From the IMG/VR virus record IMGVR_UViG_3300043639_000055, positions 1 to 38,655 of that record: 38,655 bases of DNA; one strand, 5' to 3'. The stretch is from a virus. Positions 17,336 through 24,247 of this stretch are shown one piece after another (positions within the stretch are counted from its first letter, which is position 1; each line of letters begins with the position of its first letter). The notes beneath the pieces were generated by a model. The model had not been told where the DNA came from and ran no database searches. It worked only from the letters and a program-made list of their open reading frames with translations. The translations under genes were made by a program, and so were the position numbers.

Positions 17336-18049
17336 TTAGACCACGCGGAAGGCGTAGCCCTCGCGGCGACGCTTGCGCATCGACAGAAGACCGACGCCAG
17401 CAAAGCCAAGCACCATCATGGCCCATGTCGAGGCTTCCGGCACCGCCGCAACCTGCGGGATCGGCGCGGCGTCGATACGGTAGTGTTCGAAGTCGTTGAT
17501 CGAACCGCCGATGCCGAGGAACAGGTCCAGATCGACGATAACCTCACCATTGATGGTCGTGAAGTCGAAGCCCTTCTGCTGGTTGCCGTTGCCGAGATTG
17601 TAGCCGCCACCACCAAGCCCTGCGATGCCACCGGCAAGGTTGGTGAAGTTCAGGGTGTTGATGCTGCCGTCCGCTTCCGCGACCGTCAGCCTGAAGAACA
17701 CGTCGCCGGTGCCCTTGAGCGAGAAAATATCCCGCGTGGTGCCCAGCTGGACCGTGTTGGTGCTGTCAAAAACCGTGATGTCCAAATCGCGGGTGTTGAC
17801 GATCTTGATGTCCTGTCCGTTGGCAGCGCCAGCGAACCCGTTGGAAAGAGACAGGTCGCGGAAGCGAACGATCTCGTTGTTCTGGCCGTTGAGATGACCA
17901 AGGATCAGATGGCTGTCGTTGATGTCGATGCCGCTGAACACGACGTTGTTGCCGCTGCCACCGAGGCCGGTGGTATCGAGCAAAACATCGGCGCTGGCGG
18001 GGATCGCCGACAGCGTAAGCAGTGCGACAGTCAATAGTAGTTTTCTCAT
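17336..18049 (-). CDS. PEP-CTERM-like exported surface protein
   Basis: A 237-residue protein with a clear signal peptide (residues 1-20, ending SAIPASA-DV). A beta-rich, Asn/Gly/Asp-rich body follows with no cysteine. The C-terminus has the tripartite PEP-CTERM plan: VPEASTWAMM near 203-212, a hydrophobic helix to about 222, then RKRRR. In characterised hosts such proteins are processed by an exosortase and sorted to the outer surface or matrix. The motif here is PEA rather than the usual PEP, and eight residues follow the basic cluster. No exosortase gene lies in the window, so the host would have to supply it. Not a virion protein by any visible feature. Confidence 0.75.
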   Translation of the reverse strand: MRKLLLTVALLTLSAIPASADVLLDTTGLGGSGNNVVFSGIDINDSHLILGHLNGQNNEIVRFRDLSLSNGFAGAANGQDIKIVNTRDLDITVFDSTNTVQLGTTRDIFSLKGTGDVFFRLTVAEADGSINTLNFTNLAGGIAGLGGGGYNLGNGNQQKGFDFTTINGEVIVDLDLFLGIGGSINDFEHYRIDAAPIPQVAAVPEASTWAMMVLGFAGVGLLSMRKRRREGYAFRVV

Positions 18050-18085
18050 GGTTATGTCCTGTGTCGGGGAATTAAATACGATTTA

Positions 18086-18108
18086 AATGCCGCTTCCCTG
18101 AAGGCATT
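18086..18108 (-). terminator. Weak hairpin downstream of the YadA-like gene
   Basis: AATGCC at 18086-18091 pairs with GGCATT at 18103-18108, with an inner TTC/GAA pairing. On the - strand it is followed by TTTAAAT. It is a possible terminator between the two exported-protein genes; the stem is short. Confidence 0.35.
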
Positions 18109-18138
18109 GCAGTCTAGCAGTAGTGCGACGTGTTGTCT

Positions 18139-18148
18139 CTGGTATCAC
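18139..18148. promoter_or_regulatory. Operator-like site CTGGTATCAC
   Basis: One copy of the dispersed near-palindrome (consensus GTGRTAYCAC). It spans the stop codon of the YadA-like gene, upstream of the PEP-CTERM-like gene. Belongs to the repeated family described in the findings. Confidence 0.45.
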
Positions 18149-18942
18149 CAACCGATACGACCGCCGACCTGTCCGGCCCACTCGGTGCGCCCGCTGAAGG
18201 TGCTCCCCGCCGGCATGAACGACGCACCAGCGAAAACGCTGATGTTGCGGTTGACGCGAGCGATGCCCTTCATGCCGAAGGCGGCGCTCTCGTTGTTGAA
18301 GCCGAAGCCACCTGATATCGCGAAGTTCTCGTGGGTCTCCAGCCAGATCGGCAGCGCAAGAGCACTTGCCAGAGCCGTACCGTTGGAAGCGAACTTGTGG
18401 GCGTTGTAGTTGGCGTTGGCCTGAATGGCGGCGACGTCGGCAGCGGTCAGACCTTTGCCCGGGTCGCCTTTGTCGCCCTTCGCGCCGGCCACTCCTTGGA
18501 TACCTTGCGCGCCCTGCGCGCCGGTCGCCCCGGTGTCGCCCTTGGCACCGGTTGCCCCGGCCACCCCTTGGACGCCCTGCTGCCCTTGCGCCCCGGGCGC
18601 TCCGTTCGCTCCCGGCGCTCCGGCCGGACCTTGGGGCCCGGTCGCGCCGGGCGCACCAGCGACGCCCTGAACGCCTTGGAGGCCCTGAATGCCTTGGATG
18701 CCTTGTGCCCCGGGCAGTCCCTGCGGTCCCCGGGCGCAGTTCGACAGGTCCAGATTGACCCCGTAATTGCCGCCCAGCGGCGAGGTGTCGATGCTGGACC
18801 CCGGCCCGGCGACGTTCTGCTGGCCGCCCTGCTGTGTGGCCGTCCACTGGCCGCAGCCGGTGGTCGACCAGTTGTTGATGTTGTCCGCTCGCGCGGCTGC
18901 GGGTAGCGACAGCAGTGCTGCCAGAATGACGATTCGTTTCAC
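18145..18942 (-). CDS. Outer-membrane protein: collagen-like passenger with YadA-type anchor
   Basis: A 265-residue protein starting at GTG 18942 with GGGGG upstream. Residues 1-19 are a signal peptide ([13 protein letters not shown]). Residues 20-71 are a Gln/Asn-rich head with two cysteines. Residues 72-164 are uninterrupted Gly-X-Y collagen-like repeats. Residues about 188-265 ([14 protein letters not shown] ... [21 protein letters not shown]) fit a YadA-like membrane anchor, which trimerises as a 12-stranded barrel in trimeric autotransporters, and end with an aromatic residue. The product should display a collagen-like trimer on the host surface. The start codon lies inside a parS-like palindrome. 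Confidence 0.78.
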   Translation of the reverse strand: MKRIVILAALLSLPAAARADNINNWSTTGCGQWTATQQGGQQNVAGPGSSIDTSPLGGNYGVNLDLSNCARGPQGLPGAQGIQGIQGLQGVQGVAGAPGATGPQGPAGAPGANGAPGAQGQQGVQGVAGATGAKGDTGATGAQGAQGIQGVAGAKGDKGDPGKGLTAADVAAIQANANYNAHKFASNGTALASALALPIWLETHENFAISGGFGFNNESAAFGMKGIARVNRNISVFAGASFMPAGSTFSGRTEWAGQVGGRIGW

Positions 18943-18949
18943 GTGAAAC
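18936..18949. promoter_or_regulatory. parS-like palindrome GTTTCACGTGAAAC
   Basis: A perfect 14-bp palindrome identical to positions 2-15 of the conserved ParB-binding site parS (TGTTTCACGTGAAACA). It includes the GTG start codon of the collagen/YadA-like gene (18940-18942). It could recruit host ParB, act as a partition site, or be an operator of another factor. Confidence 0.65.
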
Positions 18950-18991
18950 CCCCTGTGTGATGCTGAACCGGGACGCCCCGGGTGGTGCCGC

Positions 18992-19189
18992 CTACGAGCA
19001 GTAAGTCTTTGTGACGCTGCCGGATTTGTAGCTCCGGCAGGTCGATGAAGTGTTGCCGTGCCCGCTGCTGCTGCACGACGTGATGGTCGTCGAGCCGCTC
19101 TTGCGGGTGCTGCACGATGTCCCGGCCGACGCCGCCGTGGATGACAGCAGCAGGGACAGAAGAGCAGTGGACAGAATTGCGAATCGCAT
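18992..19189 (-). CDS. Small secreted Cys-containing protein, 65 aa
   Basis: Residues 1-22 are a signal peptide ([19 protein letters not shown]). The mature part of about 43 residues is Ser/Thr/Lys-rich with four cysteines (SCSTRKSG ... TSCSSSG ... TCRSYKSG ... YCS), spaced in a repeating pattern of two CSx[13 protein letters not shown]-like halves, suggesting two disulphides. GGAAACGGAG lies upstream of the ATG. Family not recognised. It is the first gene of the exported-protein cassette. Confidence 0.65.
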   Translation of the reverse strand: MRFAILSTALLSLLLSSTAASAGTSCSTRKSGSTTITSCSSSGHGNTSSTCRSYKSGSVTKTYCS

Positions 19190-19229
19190 TGATAGTCTCC
19201 GTTTCCTGTGTCGCGTTTGATTTTAGCCG

Positions 19230-19265
19230 CCGGCCTTCGACGCCCCCGCCGAAGGCCGGTTTTTT
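19230..19265 (+). terminator. Intrinsic terminator oriented for + strand transcripts
   Basis: A perfect 10-bp stem, CCGGCCTTCG (19230-19239) with CGAAGGCCGG (19250-19259), followed by TTTTTT on the + strand at 19260-19265. On the - strand the stem follows the stop of the HTH gene but lacks a T-tract. It would block transcription entering the early block antisense, and may act weakly on the - strand too. Confidence 0.75.
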
Positions 19266-19521
19266 ATTTGCCGTTCATTTTCCGCCAGACGCGCCGGTAC
19301 CCGAGGGCGCGGCCGGCGGCTTCGATGGTGGCGCTTTGTGGCCGGCGTGTTTTGCCAAAAAACCATGCGCCCATCGTTCCAGCGGCTGGCCCCCCGGAAT
19401 CCTTAACGGCTCCCAGATCCTTGCTGTTAACGCGACGGCCGAAGTGGTCCTCAACCAGCGTCCTGATTTCATCAATGGCTGGATCCTTCTCACGGAAGCG
19501 GTAAGCCGAATATGTCTTCAT
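19264..19521 (-). CDS. Small HTH DNA-binding protein, 85 aa
   Basis: The ATG at 19521 overlaps the stop of the upstream gene (ATGA). The C-terminal half (TMGAWFFGKTRRPQSATIEAAGRALGY) resembles the recognition-helix end of XRE-like HTH domains, where a WFxGKTRRPQ loop precedes the last helix. Size suits a Cro-like or other phage regulator. An operator-like site lies at its 5' end (19520-19529), so it is one candidate for the factor binding the dispersed sites. No activity can be deduced. Confidence 0.6.
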   Translation of the reverse strand: MKTYSAYRFREKDPAIDEIRTLVEDHFGRRVNSKDLGAVKDSGGPAAGTMGAWFFGKTRRPQSATIEAAGRALGYRRVWRKMNGK

Positions 19522-19859
19522 GATACCACCGTGTAAACCGTGCTGGTGCCGGCACCGCTCTTTTTGACGATGTGTGACTTTACCAACTGCTTGATGAGGT
19601 AGCTGCGGCTTGCCGGCGCGAAGCCAGCGACCTTGCAGAACCCGGTGACGTCGGCCGCCTTGAACTTCGTCAGGCTGTTCGCCTTCGCATAGCGAGCGAA
19701 CTGCTCTTCCATGCTGCCGGACTGCGCCTGCACCTTGCCGTTCTTGTGCACGGCGTTGACGACCGGCAACACTTCAGGAATGCCGGCGGCGAGACCCGCC
19801 AACGCGCGGAGCGCGTCGGCGAGCTTCTTGTCGTCGCAGAAGAAGTTAACCTTGAACAC
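19518..19859 (-). CDS. Hypothetical protein, 113 aa, possible winged-helix end
   Basis: The start is taken as GTG 19859, with GGAG about nine bases upstream, giving MFKVNFFCDDKKLADALRAL. The upstream-extended frame overlaps the neighbour far more. The C-terminal 55 residues (FKAADVTGFCKVAGFAPASRSYLIKQLVKSHIVKKS) have the helix-turn-helix-like alternation of small replication or regulatory proteins. Family not recognised. Confidence 0.55.
   Translation of the reverse strand: MFKVNFFCDDKKLADALRALAGLAAGIPEVLPVVNAVHKNGKVQAQSGSMEEQFARYAKANSLTKFKAADVTGFCKVAGFAPASRSYLIKQLVKSHIVKKSGAGTSTVYTVVS
19520..19529. promoter_or_regulatory. Operator-like site ATGATACCAC
   Basis: A copy of the dispersed near-palindrome at the junction of the 113-aa gene and the HTH gene. 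It overlaps coding sequence (the TVVS end), so it may be functional or incidental. Confidence 0.4.
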
Positions 19860-20202
19860 GGCGGGCGTCTCCTTCGGTTGCGTCGGCGATGCGGCGCAGC
19901 GCGACAAGATTGCTGTCCACCTCCGCCACCTTCGGCTCGACGTTGAGGATCTTCAGGTGATGCGCCTGAAACGAATCGATGATCGACTGGCACGACGACA
20001 CGTGCGCGGTGACGTTCTCGGAAAGCGAGTTGGTGCCTTCCTCGAATTCCTTGATGTACTCCTCGACGGCCGCGCGCATCTCGCGGGTTTTTTCTTCCGC
20101 CGCTTCCACCGCAGCCAGCATCGCCTTGATGGCGCTCTCGGCCGTTGACTTGACCGCGCCGGTGGTGAGGCTGGCGATCCGGTTGGTCTCTGCTTCAGTC
20201 AT
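19846..20202 (-). CDS. Hypothetical coiled-coil protein, 118 aa
   Basis: Start ATG 20202. Residues 15-60 are Ala/Glu/Lys-rich helix (AIKAMLAAVEAAEEKTREM), and residues 60-105 continue as amphipathic helix with heptad-like spacing. It overlaps both neighbours slightly. Family not recognised. Confidence 0.55.
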   Translation of the reverse strand: MTEAETNRIASLTTGAVKSTAESAIKAMLAAVEAAEEKTREMRAAVEEYIKEFEEGTNSLSENVTAHVSSCQSIIDSFQAHHLKILNVEPKVAEVDSNLVALRRIADATEGDARRVQG

Positions 20203-20536
20203 TGTCTTTTCCCTTTTTGGTTGAGAACATTTTACGTATGTCAGCATGGAGCCGGCTGAAGATTTCCTGACCGGCCGGGCTTGCGGCCCACTCGTCACTC
20301 TCCTCCTTCGTTGCGTCGAACTCGCCTTCCGCAACACGGCCGGCGAATTTGATGAAGCCTGCCTTCGTCAACTCCTTGTGGAGTTGCGTGATCGGGCAGA
20401 CGTAGGTGTCGGCATAGTCGTCGAACTCGCCGGTCAGGGCGCGCACGGCGAACGCTTCATACTTGGCGGCGTTGGCCTTTGATGCCGTCGCCGCCACCTT
20501 GCGCAGTTCGGCAGCAAGCTTGTCTCTAGTTCGCAT
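20195..20536 (-). CDS. Hypothetical protein, 113 aa
   Basis: Helical, charged protein (MRTRDKLAAELRKVAATASK) with a central VCPITQLHKELTKAGFIKFAGRV segment and a Lys-rich end. It overlaps the next gene by 8 bases and the upstream TSCPD gene by 11. Family not recognised. Confidence 0.55.
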   Translation of the reverse strand: MRTRDKLAAELRKVAATASKANAAKYEAFAVRALTGEFDDYADTYVCPITQLHKELTKAGFIKFAGRVAEGEFDATKEESDEWAASPAGQEIFSRLHADIRKMFSTKKGKDND

Positions 20537-20849
20537 GATACATCTCCACCACTTTGTCGATCACCGCACCGACGATGGTGCGCGGTTCGTTTGTCGGCCA
20601 GCGTGCGACCGCGCTCTGGATCGTCGTCAGCGGCACGCCGTGCTGCAATGCCATCGACACCAGCACGGCACCGTCGCCGGCTATGGCGTCCATCTCGCTG
20701 CCGGCCTTGGCACCGTCGATGAAGACTTCGCCGACCCGGTCATCCGGGTAGAAGCCGACGGTGATCGAGAACACCGTGTTCTGGCCGCCGAACCGGATCT
20801 CGAAAGTCTCGTTGCGCCGCCGCTGCGGCAGTAGCTCGCGTCGTGTCAT
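20526..20849 (-). CDS. Stand-alone TSCPD-domain protein
   Basis: A 107-residue protein (ATG 20849, ATGA overlap with the upstream gene). Residues 35-100 carry the TSCPD pattern: GEVFIDGAKAGSEMDAIAGDGAVLVSMALQHGVPL, then a VGAVIDKVVE end. The TSCPD domain is best known at the C-terminus of vitamin-B12-dependent ribonucleotide reductase; here it occurs alone. Solo versions may modulate a host reductase or be unrelated binding modules. The domain name in the family refers to a Cys motif not preserved here. Confidence 0.7.
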   Translation of the reverse strand: MTRRELLPQRRRNETFEIRFGGQNTVFSITVGFYPDDRVGEVFIDGAKAGSEMDAIAGDGAVLVSMALQHGVPLTTIQSAVARWPTNEPRTIVGAVIDKVVEMYHAN

Positions 20850-21277
20850 CGTGGTCCTGTCAAAGCTGCGATCTCTTCCATCACGGGCTTGCCGTTGGGG
20901 AGCATCATGTGGGTGGCGAACACCTGTTCGAACGAGAGCACGCCTGTCTCGATGGCAGTGAGCTCGCCCTTGATCCAGTCGCGCAGGATCGAGTTGACCG
21001 CGATCAGTCCCTGATCGAGTGCCGCTTTTTCCCACTTCTCCTTGGGCAGCCGGCGCGCGCGATTCCACTGGTTCTGCTTCAGGAACATCGCCGCCCAGCC
21101 TTGTGCCGAGGCGCGCAGCTGCACCTGCCGCTTGCGATGCGTGAAGGCCAGCAGCACGGAGTGGTCGTCGAAATTGTCCATGAAGCCGACCGCCTCGCAG
21201 CCGAAGCCCTGCAACATCTTGACGATCTCCGCGCGCGCCTTCACGCCGCTGGTCGCATTGGCGTATGGAATCTTCAT
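20846..21277 (-). CDS. Conserved phage hypothetical protein, 143 aa
   Basis: Start ATG 21277 overlaps the helicase stop by one base (TGATG); ATG 21286 is possible. The N-terminus reads MKIPYANATSGVKARAEIV, then a beta-rich stretch (CEAVGFMDNFDDHSVLLAFTHRKRQVQLRAS) and a helical C-terminus. I associate this kind of sequence with small conserved proteins next to helicases in rhizobial phages. No function is known. Confidence 0.6.
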   Translation of the reverse strand: MKIPYANATSGVKARAEIVKMLQGFGCEAVGFMDNFDDHSVLLAFTHRKRQVQLRASAQGWAAMFLKQNQWNRARRLPKEKWEKAALDQGLIAVNSILRDWIKGELTAIETGVLSFEQVFATHMMLPNGKPVMEEIAALTGPR

Positions 21278-22725
21278 CAGATCCATTCCCGATAATTGTC
21301 GCCGGTAATGGCGTTGCTCAGCACGACTTTGGCGCGCAGCGCGTCGATGATCTTGTCCTCGACCGTGCCGGGGCAGCACAAATCGTAATAGCCGACGCTG
21401 CCACCCTTGCCGACCAGCTGCGCCCGTTCCTCGGACTGCGCGCGGTGCTCCAGCGAGAACGTGTTGGAGTAGTAGATCACGGTGTCCGCGACGTCCCACG
21501 TCCGGCCACGGCCGCCGGCTGCCGCCGTCGCCACCATGAAGCGGCAGTTCGGATTGGTCTTGAACGCAGCCTCGTCGGCCTCCCGAGTATCCTCGTTGTC
21601 GCCGTAGAAGTTCGCCACCGAACCCGGCCCGTATACCTTCTCAAGCGCCGCCGTGATGCGTTTGACGTTGGAACGATAGGCCGCCCAGATGATGGCCTTG
21701 CCATCGACGTTCTCCAGAATGTTCAGCATCTCGGTGGTGCGATTCTCCTTGATGTCGACCTCGTTGCCGTCGTCGCTCATGGTGACGCCGCACAGGATCT
21801 GGTGCAGCCGCAGCATCTGCGTCAGCACGATGGTAGCAGTAACTCGTTCCGCGTTCTCCAGCTGCGCCACGGCGAACTGGTGCATCTCGTCGTAGGCGGT
21901 CTCCTGCTCGGCCGTCATCTCGACCTCGCGGCGGATGAACATCTTCTCCGGCAGGTCGTAACACTCCGACAGCCGGACCCGGTACGAGTGCTTGTCGATC
22001 CGGGCCCTGAGCTCTTCGAGGTTCTGGTAGCCGGCGACGACGTCGATCATGCGACCGCCGGGGCCGTACGGCTTGCGCTCGGTGATGGCGTAGCGCGCCT
22101 TGAACTGGCTGAACTTCTTGAAACCGATGATGGCCTTGTCGAGGAAGGCGAACTGCGACCAGAGATCGAGCGGCGACTGCGGCGACGGCAGCCCGGACAG
22201 GATGCGGCGCTTGCGCGCCAGCGGTGCCACTTCAAGACAGAACTCTGCGCGCGACGCCGTCGGATTCTTGATGGTGGTCGATTCGTCCACGATCATCGTG
22301 GTCGCGGCCTGCTCAAGGAATTGTTTGCAGAGCTCGCGCGCGGCCTTCACTGTCGAGAGCGCCTCGACGTTGACCAGCAGAATGCGTGGGCCGAAGTAAC
22401 CCATGAACGTCTTGAGTTCGCGCCGCTGCGCCGCCGTGGGGCCGGAGATCCAGTAGCCGATCATGGTGCGGCGTTCCAGATCGTCGCTCATATGCTTGAT
22501 GGCGTCGGTCTCCCACGTCCGGTAGACGCCGGCCGGCGCGATCACCAGCAACTGCTCGATCTCGCCAGCCGCCTCGTCCTCGCCGAACTCGTCGAGGATG
22601 GTCTTGGTCTTGCCGGTCCGCATTTCCATGAACAACGCGAACGCACTGGTGCCGTTCAGGGCGTTGATCGCCTTGTCCTGATGCTTCCAGCGCGGCAGCT
22701 TCGGCGTGTACAACCTACTTAGCAT
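21277..22725 (-). CDS. SNF2-type DNA helicase/translocase
   Basis: A 482-residue protein. Motif I (Walker A) is MEMRTGKTKT at 33-42 with K39. Motif II is MIVDESTTIKN (DES in place of the usual DEAH) at about 145-154. Motif III is LSGLPSPQSPLDLWSQF at about 176-192. The C-terminal RecA lobe has AAAGGRGRTWDVADTVIYYS and motif VI QSEERAQLVGKGG near 430-442. Phage SNF2-like helicases act in replication, recombination or DNA remodelling. Translationally coupled to the 143-aa gene downstream. Confidence 0.85.
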   Translation of the reverse strand: MLSRLYTPKLPRWKHQDKAINALNGTSAFALFMEMRTGKTKTILDEFGEDEAAGEIEQLLVIAPAGVYRTWETDAIKHMSDDLERRTMIGYWISGPTAAQRRELKTFMGYFGPRILLVNVEALSTVKAARELCKQFLEQAATTMIVDESTTIKNPTASRAEFCLEVAPLARKRRILSGLPSPQSPLDLWSQFAFLDKAIIGFKKFSQFKARYAITERKPYGPGGRMIDVVAGYQNLEELRARIDKHSYRVRLSECYDLPEKMFIRREVEMTAEQETAYDEMHQFAVAQLENAERVTATIVLTQMLRLHQILCGVTMSDDGNEVDIKENRTTEMLNILENVDGKAIIWAAYRSNVKRITAALEKVYGPGSVANFYGDNEDTREADEAAFKTNPNCRFMVATAAAGGRGRTWDVADTVIYYSNTFSLEHRAQSEERAQLVGKGGSVGYYDLCCPGTVEDKIIDALRAKVVLSNAITGDNYREWI

Positions 22726-22936
22726 CTTTGTGTCCCTTGATGGCGGCCCGCAGCGGAGCCATGATCAGCGTCTCGGTCCGGTCGGCGTTCTGGCGCAGGC
22801 TCTTCAGCATGGCGTGGCACGCCGCCACGCCTTCGATTGATGTCGCTCCGCCGGCCTTCTCGACGCGCTCGACCCACTGGTAGATCGCGTCGAGCGCGGC
22901 TGCCGCGTTCACGGCCGCTTGCAACAGGTCGCTCAC
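22715..22936 (-). CDS. Hypothetical protein, 73 aa
   Basis: Starts at GTG 22936, overlapping the upstream stop as GTGA. Product is one or two amphipathic helices (LLQAAVNAAAALDAIYQWVERVEKAG) ending with a Lys-rich tail, and overlaps the helicase start by 11 bases. Family not recognised. Confidence 0.5.
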   Translation of the reverse strand: MSDLLQAAVNAAAALDAIYQWVERVEKAGGATSIEGVAACHAMLKSLRQNADRTETLIMAPLRAAIKGHKDAK

Positions 22937-23247
22937 CGGCCGTTTGCCTTTCGGCGCACCGCTCGCGGCTCGACCCAGTACTCCACCTCCGGGTGACCCG
23001 GATACTTGGCGTCCTTGACCAGACGGAACGGTTCCTTGTTGGCGTCGATCTTCTCGATCAGCCGGTTCATGGTCACGGTGATGTTCTTCAGCGGGAACTT
23101 GACGTCCCACGCGCCCATCGCCTCGCGCGATGCGGCGATGTCGGCGCTGCCCACCTTCTTGCCGTTCTTCGGCAGGCTGGAGAACAGGTGGTACTCCATC
23201 ATCGTGTAGCGAATTTTAGGGAACTCGGTCAGCTTCATTTTGCTCAT
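22933..23247 (-). CDS. Hypothetical protein, 104 aa, possible winged helix
   Basis: MSKMKLTEFPKIRYTMMEYHLFSSLPKNGKKV followed by a helix and an NRLIEKID segment, then beta-rich YPGHPEVEYWVEPR. The order of helices and wing-like hairpin suggests a winged-helix DNA-binding protein. An operator-like site lies 7 bases upstream of its start. Function inferred only weakly. Confidence 0.5.
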   Translation of the reverse strand: MSKMKLTEFPKIRYTMMEYHLFSSLPKNGKKVGSADIAASREAMGAWDVKFPLKNITVTMNRLIEKIDANKEPFRLVKDAKYPGHPEVEYWVEPRAVRRKANGR

Positions 23248-23444
23248 TCCTTAGTGGTATCACAAGAAGTATTTACTTGCAAGACAATCCAGCCGATTTT
23301 TTCGAGTTCTCTGGCCATGTCATGCGGGGCGGAAACGGTGAGGCGGTCCGGCGGGATCCAGTTGTCGGACACAGCAGTCGTAAACCATTGCTCGATAGTG
23401 GCAATGGGTATTTGCATCTGTGCTGGCCAGACGATTTCTATCAT
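23244..23444 (-). CDS. Hypothetical protein, 66 aa
   Basis: ATGA overlaps at both ends tie it to its neighbours. The product (MIEIVWPAQMQIPIATIEQWF...) ends KIGWIVLQVNTSCDTTKE. Its last 12 codons contain an operator-like site, so control DNA for the next gene lies inside this one. Family not recognised. Confidence 0.5.
   Translation of the reverse strand: MIEIVWPAQMQIPIATIEQWFTTAVSDNWIPPDRLTVSAPHDMARELEKIGWIVLQVNTSCDTTKE
23254..23263. promoter_or_regulatory. Operator-like site GTGGTATCAC
   Basis: A full match to the dispersed consensus, just upstream of the 22933-23247 gene. A - strand TTGCAA at 23277-23282 lies 17 bases before a poor -10, so a repressible internal promoter is possible. Confidence 0.55.
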
Positions 23445-23650
23445 TGATTCTTCCGGCGCTGCATGGCAGCCGTCAGCGCGGTGAAGAAATCGTCGTCGAT
23501 GACGTAGTGCGCAATCGGATCGCCGTCCTCGTCGATCATCAGGACGTGCGGCAGGTTGCAGTCCGGGTTGGGGCAGAAGAAGATCGCAGCCCCGTCCGCT
23601 ACCGGCGTGGACAGGATCTCTTCATCGCTGAACTCTTTGGTCGTATTCAT
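23441..23650 (-). CDS. Hypothetical protein with FCxxxxC motif, 69 aa
   Basis: Start ATG 23650 has AGGAAGAG upstream. The core FFCPNPDCNLPHVLMIDEDG resembles that of the 24546-24755 protein (FCEDPNCGLHIIPIRRDG), followed in both by xPI and a beta strand. The two appear to be paralogous small proteins with a two-cysteine element. Function unknown. Confidence 0.55.
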   Translation of the reverse strand: MNTTKEFSDEEILSTPVADGAAIFFCPNPDCNLPHVLMIDEDGDPIAHYVIDDDFFTALTAAMQRRKNQ

Positions 23651-23651
23651 G

Positions 23652-23870
23652 CTAGCTCTTCCTGCGCTGTATTGCTTCAAGCAGAACGGTGATCGACACA
23701 CCGTCCCGGGCGGCTTCCTCGCCCAGCTGCCGGATCCCGGCCAGCACCGCGCGGTAGGCTTCGTCGCCGTTCTCCAGACGGTAGTTGTCCAGAACGGTGA
23801 ACGCCTGCCGCGCCAGTTCTTCCGACATGCCGGTCTGCTCGACGATCCTGCGGATGATTCGTTCGCTCAT
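23652..23870 (-). CDS. Hypothetical helical protein, 72 aa
   Basis: Coupled to the MazG-like gene by ATGA at 23867-23870. Helical throughout (IIRRIVEQTGMSEELARQAF ... AGIRQLGEEAARDGVSITVLLEAI). Family not recognised. Confidence 0.5.
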   Translation of the reverse strand: MSERIIRRIVEQTGMSEELARQAFTVLDNYRLENGDEAYRAVLAGIRQLGEEAARDGVSITVLLEAIQRRKS

Positions 23871-24247
23871 TCGATCCTCGTCCGCAGTCCGTTCTTCTCG
23901 GACGTTGCGTTGAACTTGGCGCGAACCGCCTCACCAAGGTTGACGTCGAAGTCCATGGCGGCGAGATCGAAGCAGATGATGCCGTCGGCCAGTTCTTCAG
24001 CCAGATGCGCCAGCGTCTCGCGCGAGCCACGGATGCCCATCCGCTCGCGCTCCAGCTTCTTGATGACGTTGCAGATGCGCCCGGCGGCAGCGCCCATCAG
24101 GATGACGGCCATTGCCTGCTCCAGCGCCTCGCCGACTTCACCGGCGAGCTCGTTGCCGCGATAGGAGGCGGTGATCTGGTTGTCGGCATCCCATTCGATC
24201 TGGCGGGCCTTGTTGGCGGCACGTAGCGAATCGAAACTCAACGTCAT
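23867..24247 (-). CDS. MazG-like nucleotide pyrophosphohydrolase
   Basis: A 126-residue protein with AGGAGA before ATG 24247. The all-alpha MazG pattern is clear: NELAGEVGEALEQAMA gives the EVGEALE acidic helix, then KKLERERMG, then LAHLAEELADGIICFDLAAM (EExxD), then a KFNATSEKNGLRTRI end. Such enzymes hydrolyse (d)NTPs to monophosphates and pyrophosphate with Mg2+. In phages they clean the nucleotide pool or act on ppGpp-related signalling. Substrate cannot be read from sequence. Confidence 0.8.
   Translation of the reverse strand: MTLSFDSLRAANKARQIEWDADNQITASYRGNELAGEVGEALEQAMAVILMGAAAGRICNVIKKLERERMGIRGSRETLAHLAEELADGIICFDLAAMDFDVNLGEAVRAKFNATSEKNGLRTRIE

Noticed and set aside
17968-17977. 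GTGGTATCGA in the PEP-CTERM-like gene and CGATACCA at 25834-25841
   Set aside because: Only the 7-base TGGTATC core matches; about five such 7-mers are expected by chance in the window.
18425-18740. Long + strand ORFs opposite the collagen/YadA-like gene
   Set aside because: They are antisense shadows of the Gly-X-Y repeat; the - strand has signal peptide, repeat and anchor in one frame.
18992-19189. Reading the 65-aa secreted protein as a toxin or bacteriocin
   Set aside because: It has a signal peptide and four cysteines but no leader-processing site, immunity gene or transporter alongside.
21265-22722. 485-aa + strand ORF opposite the helicase
   Set aside because: The - strand frame carries all helicase motifs; the + frame is its codon-bias shadow.
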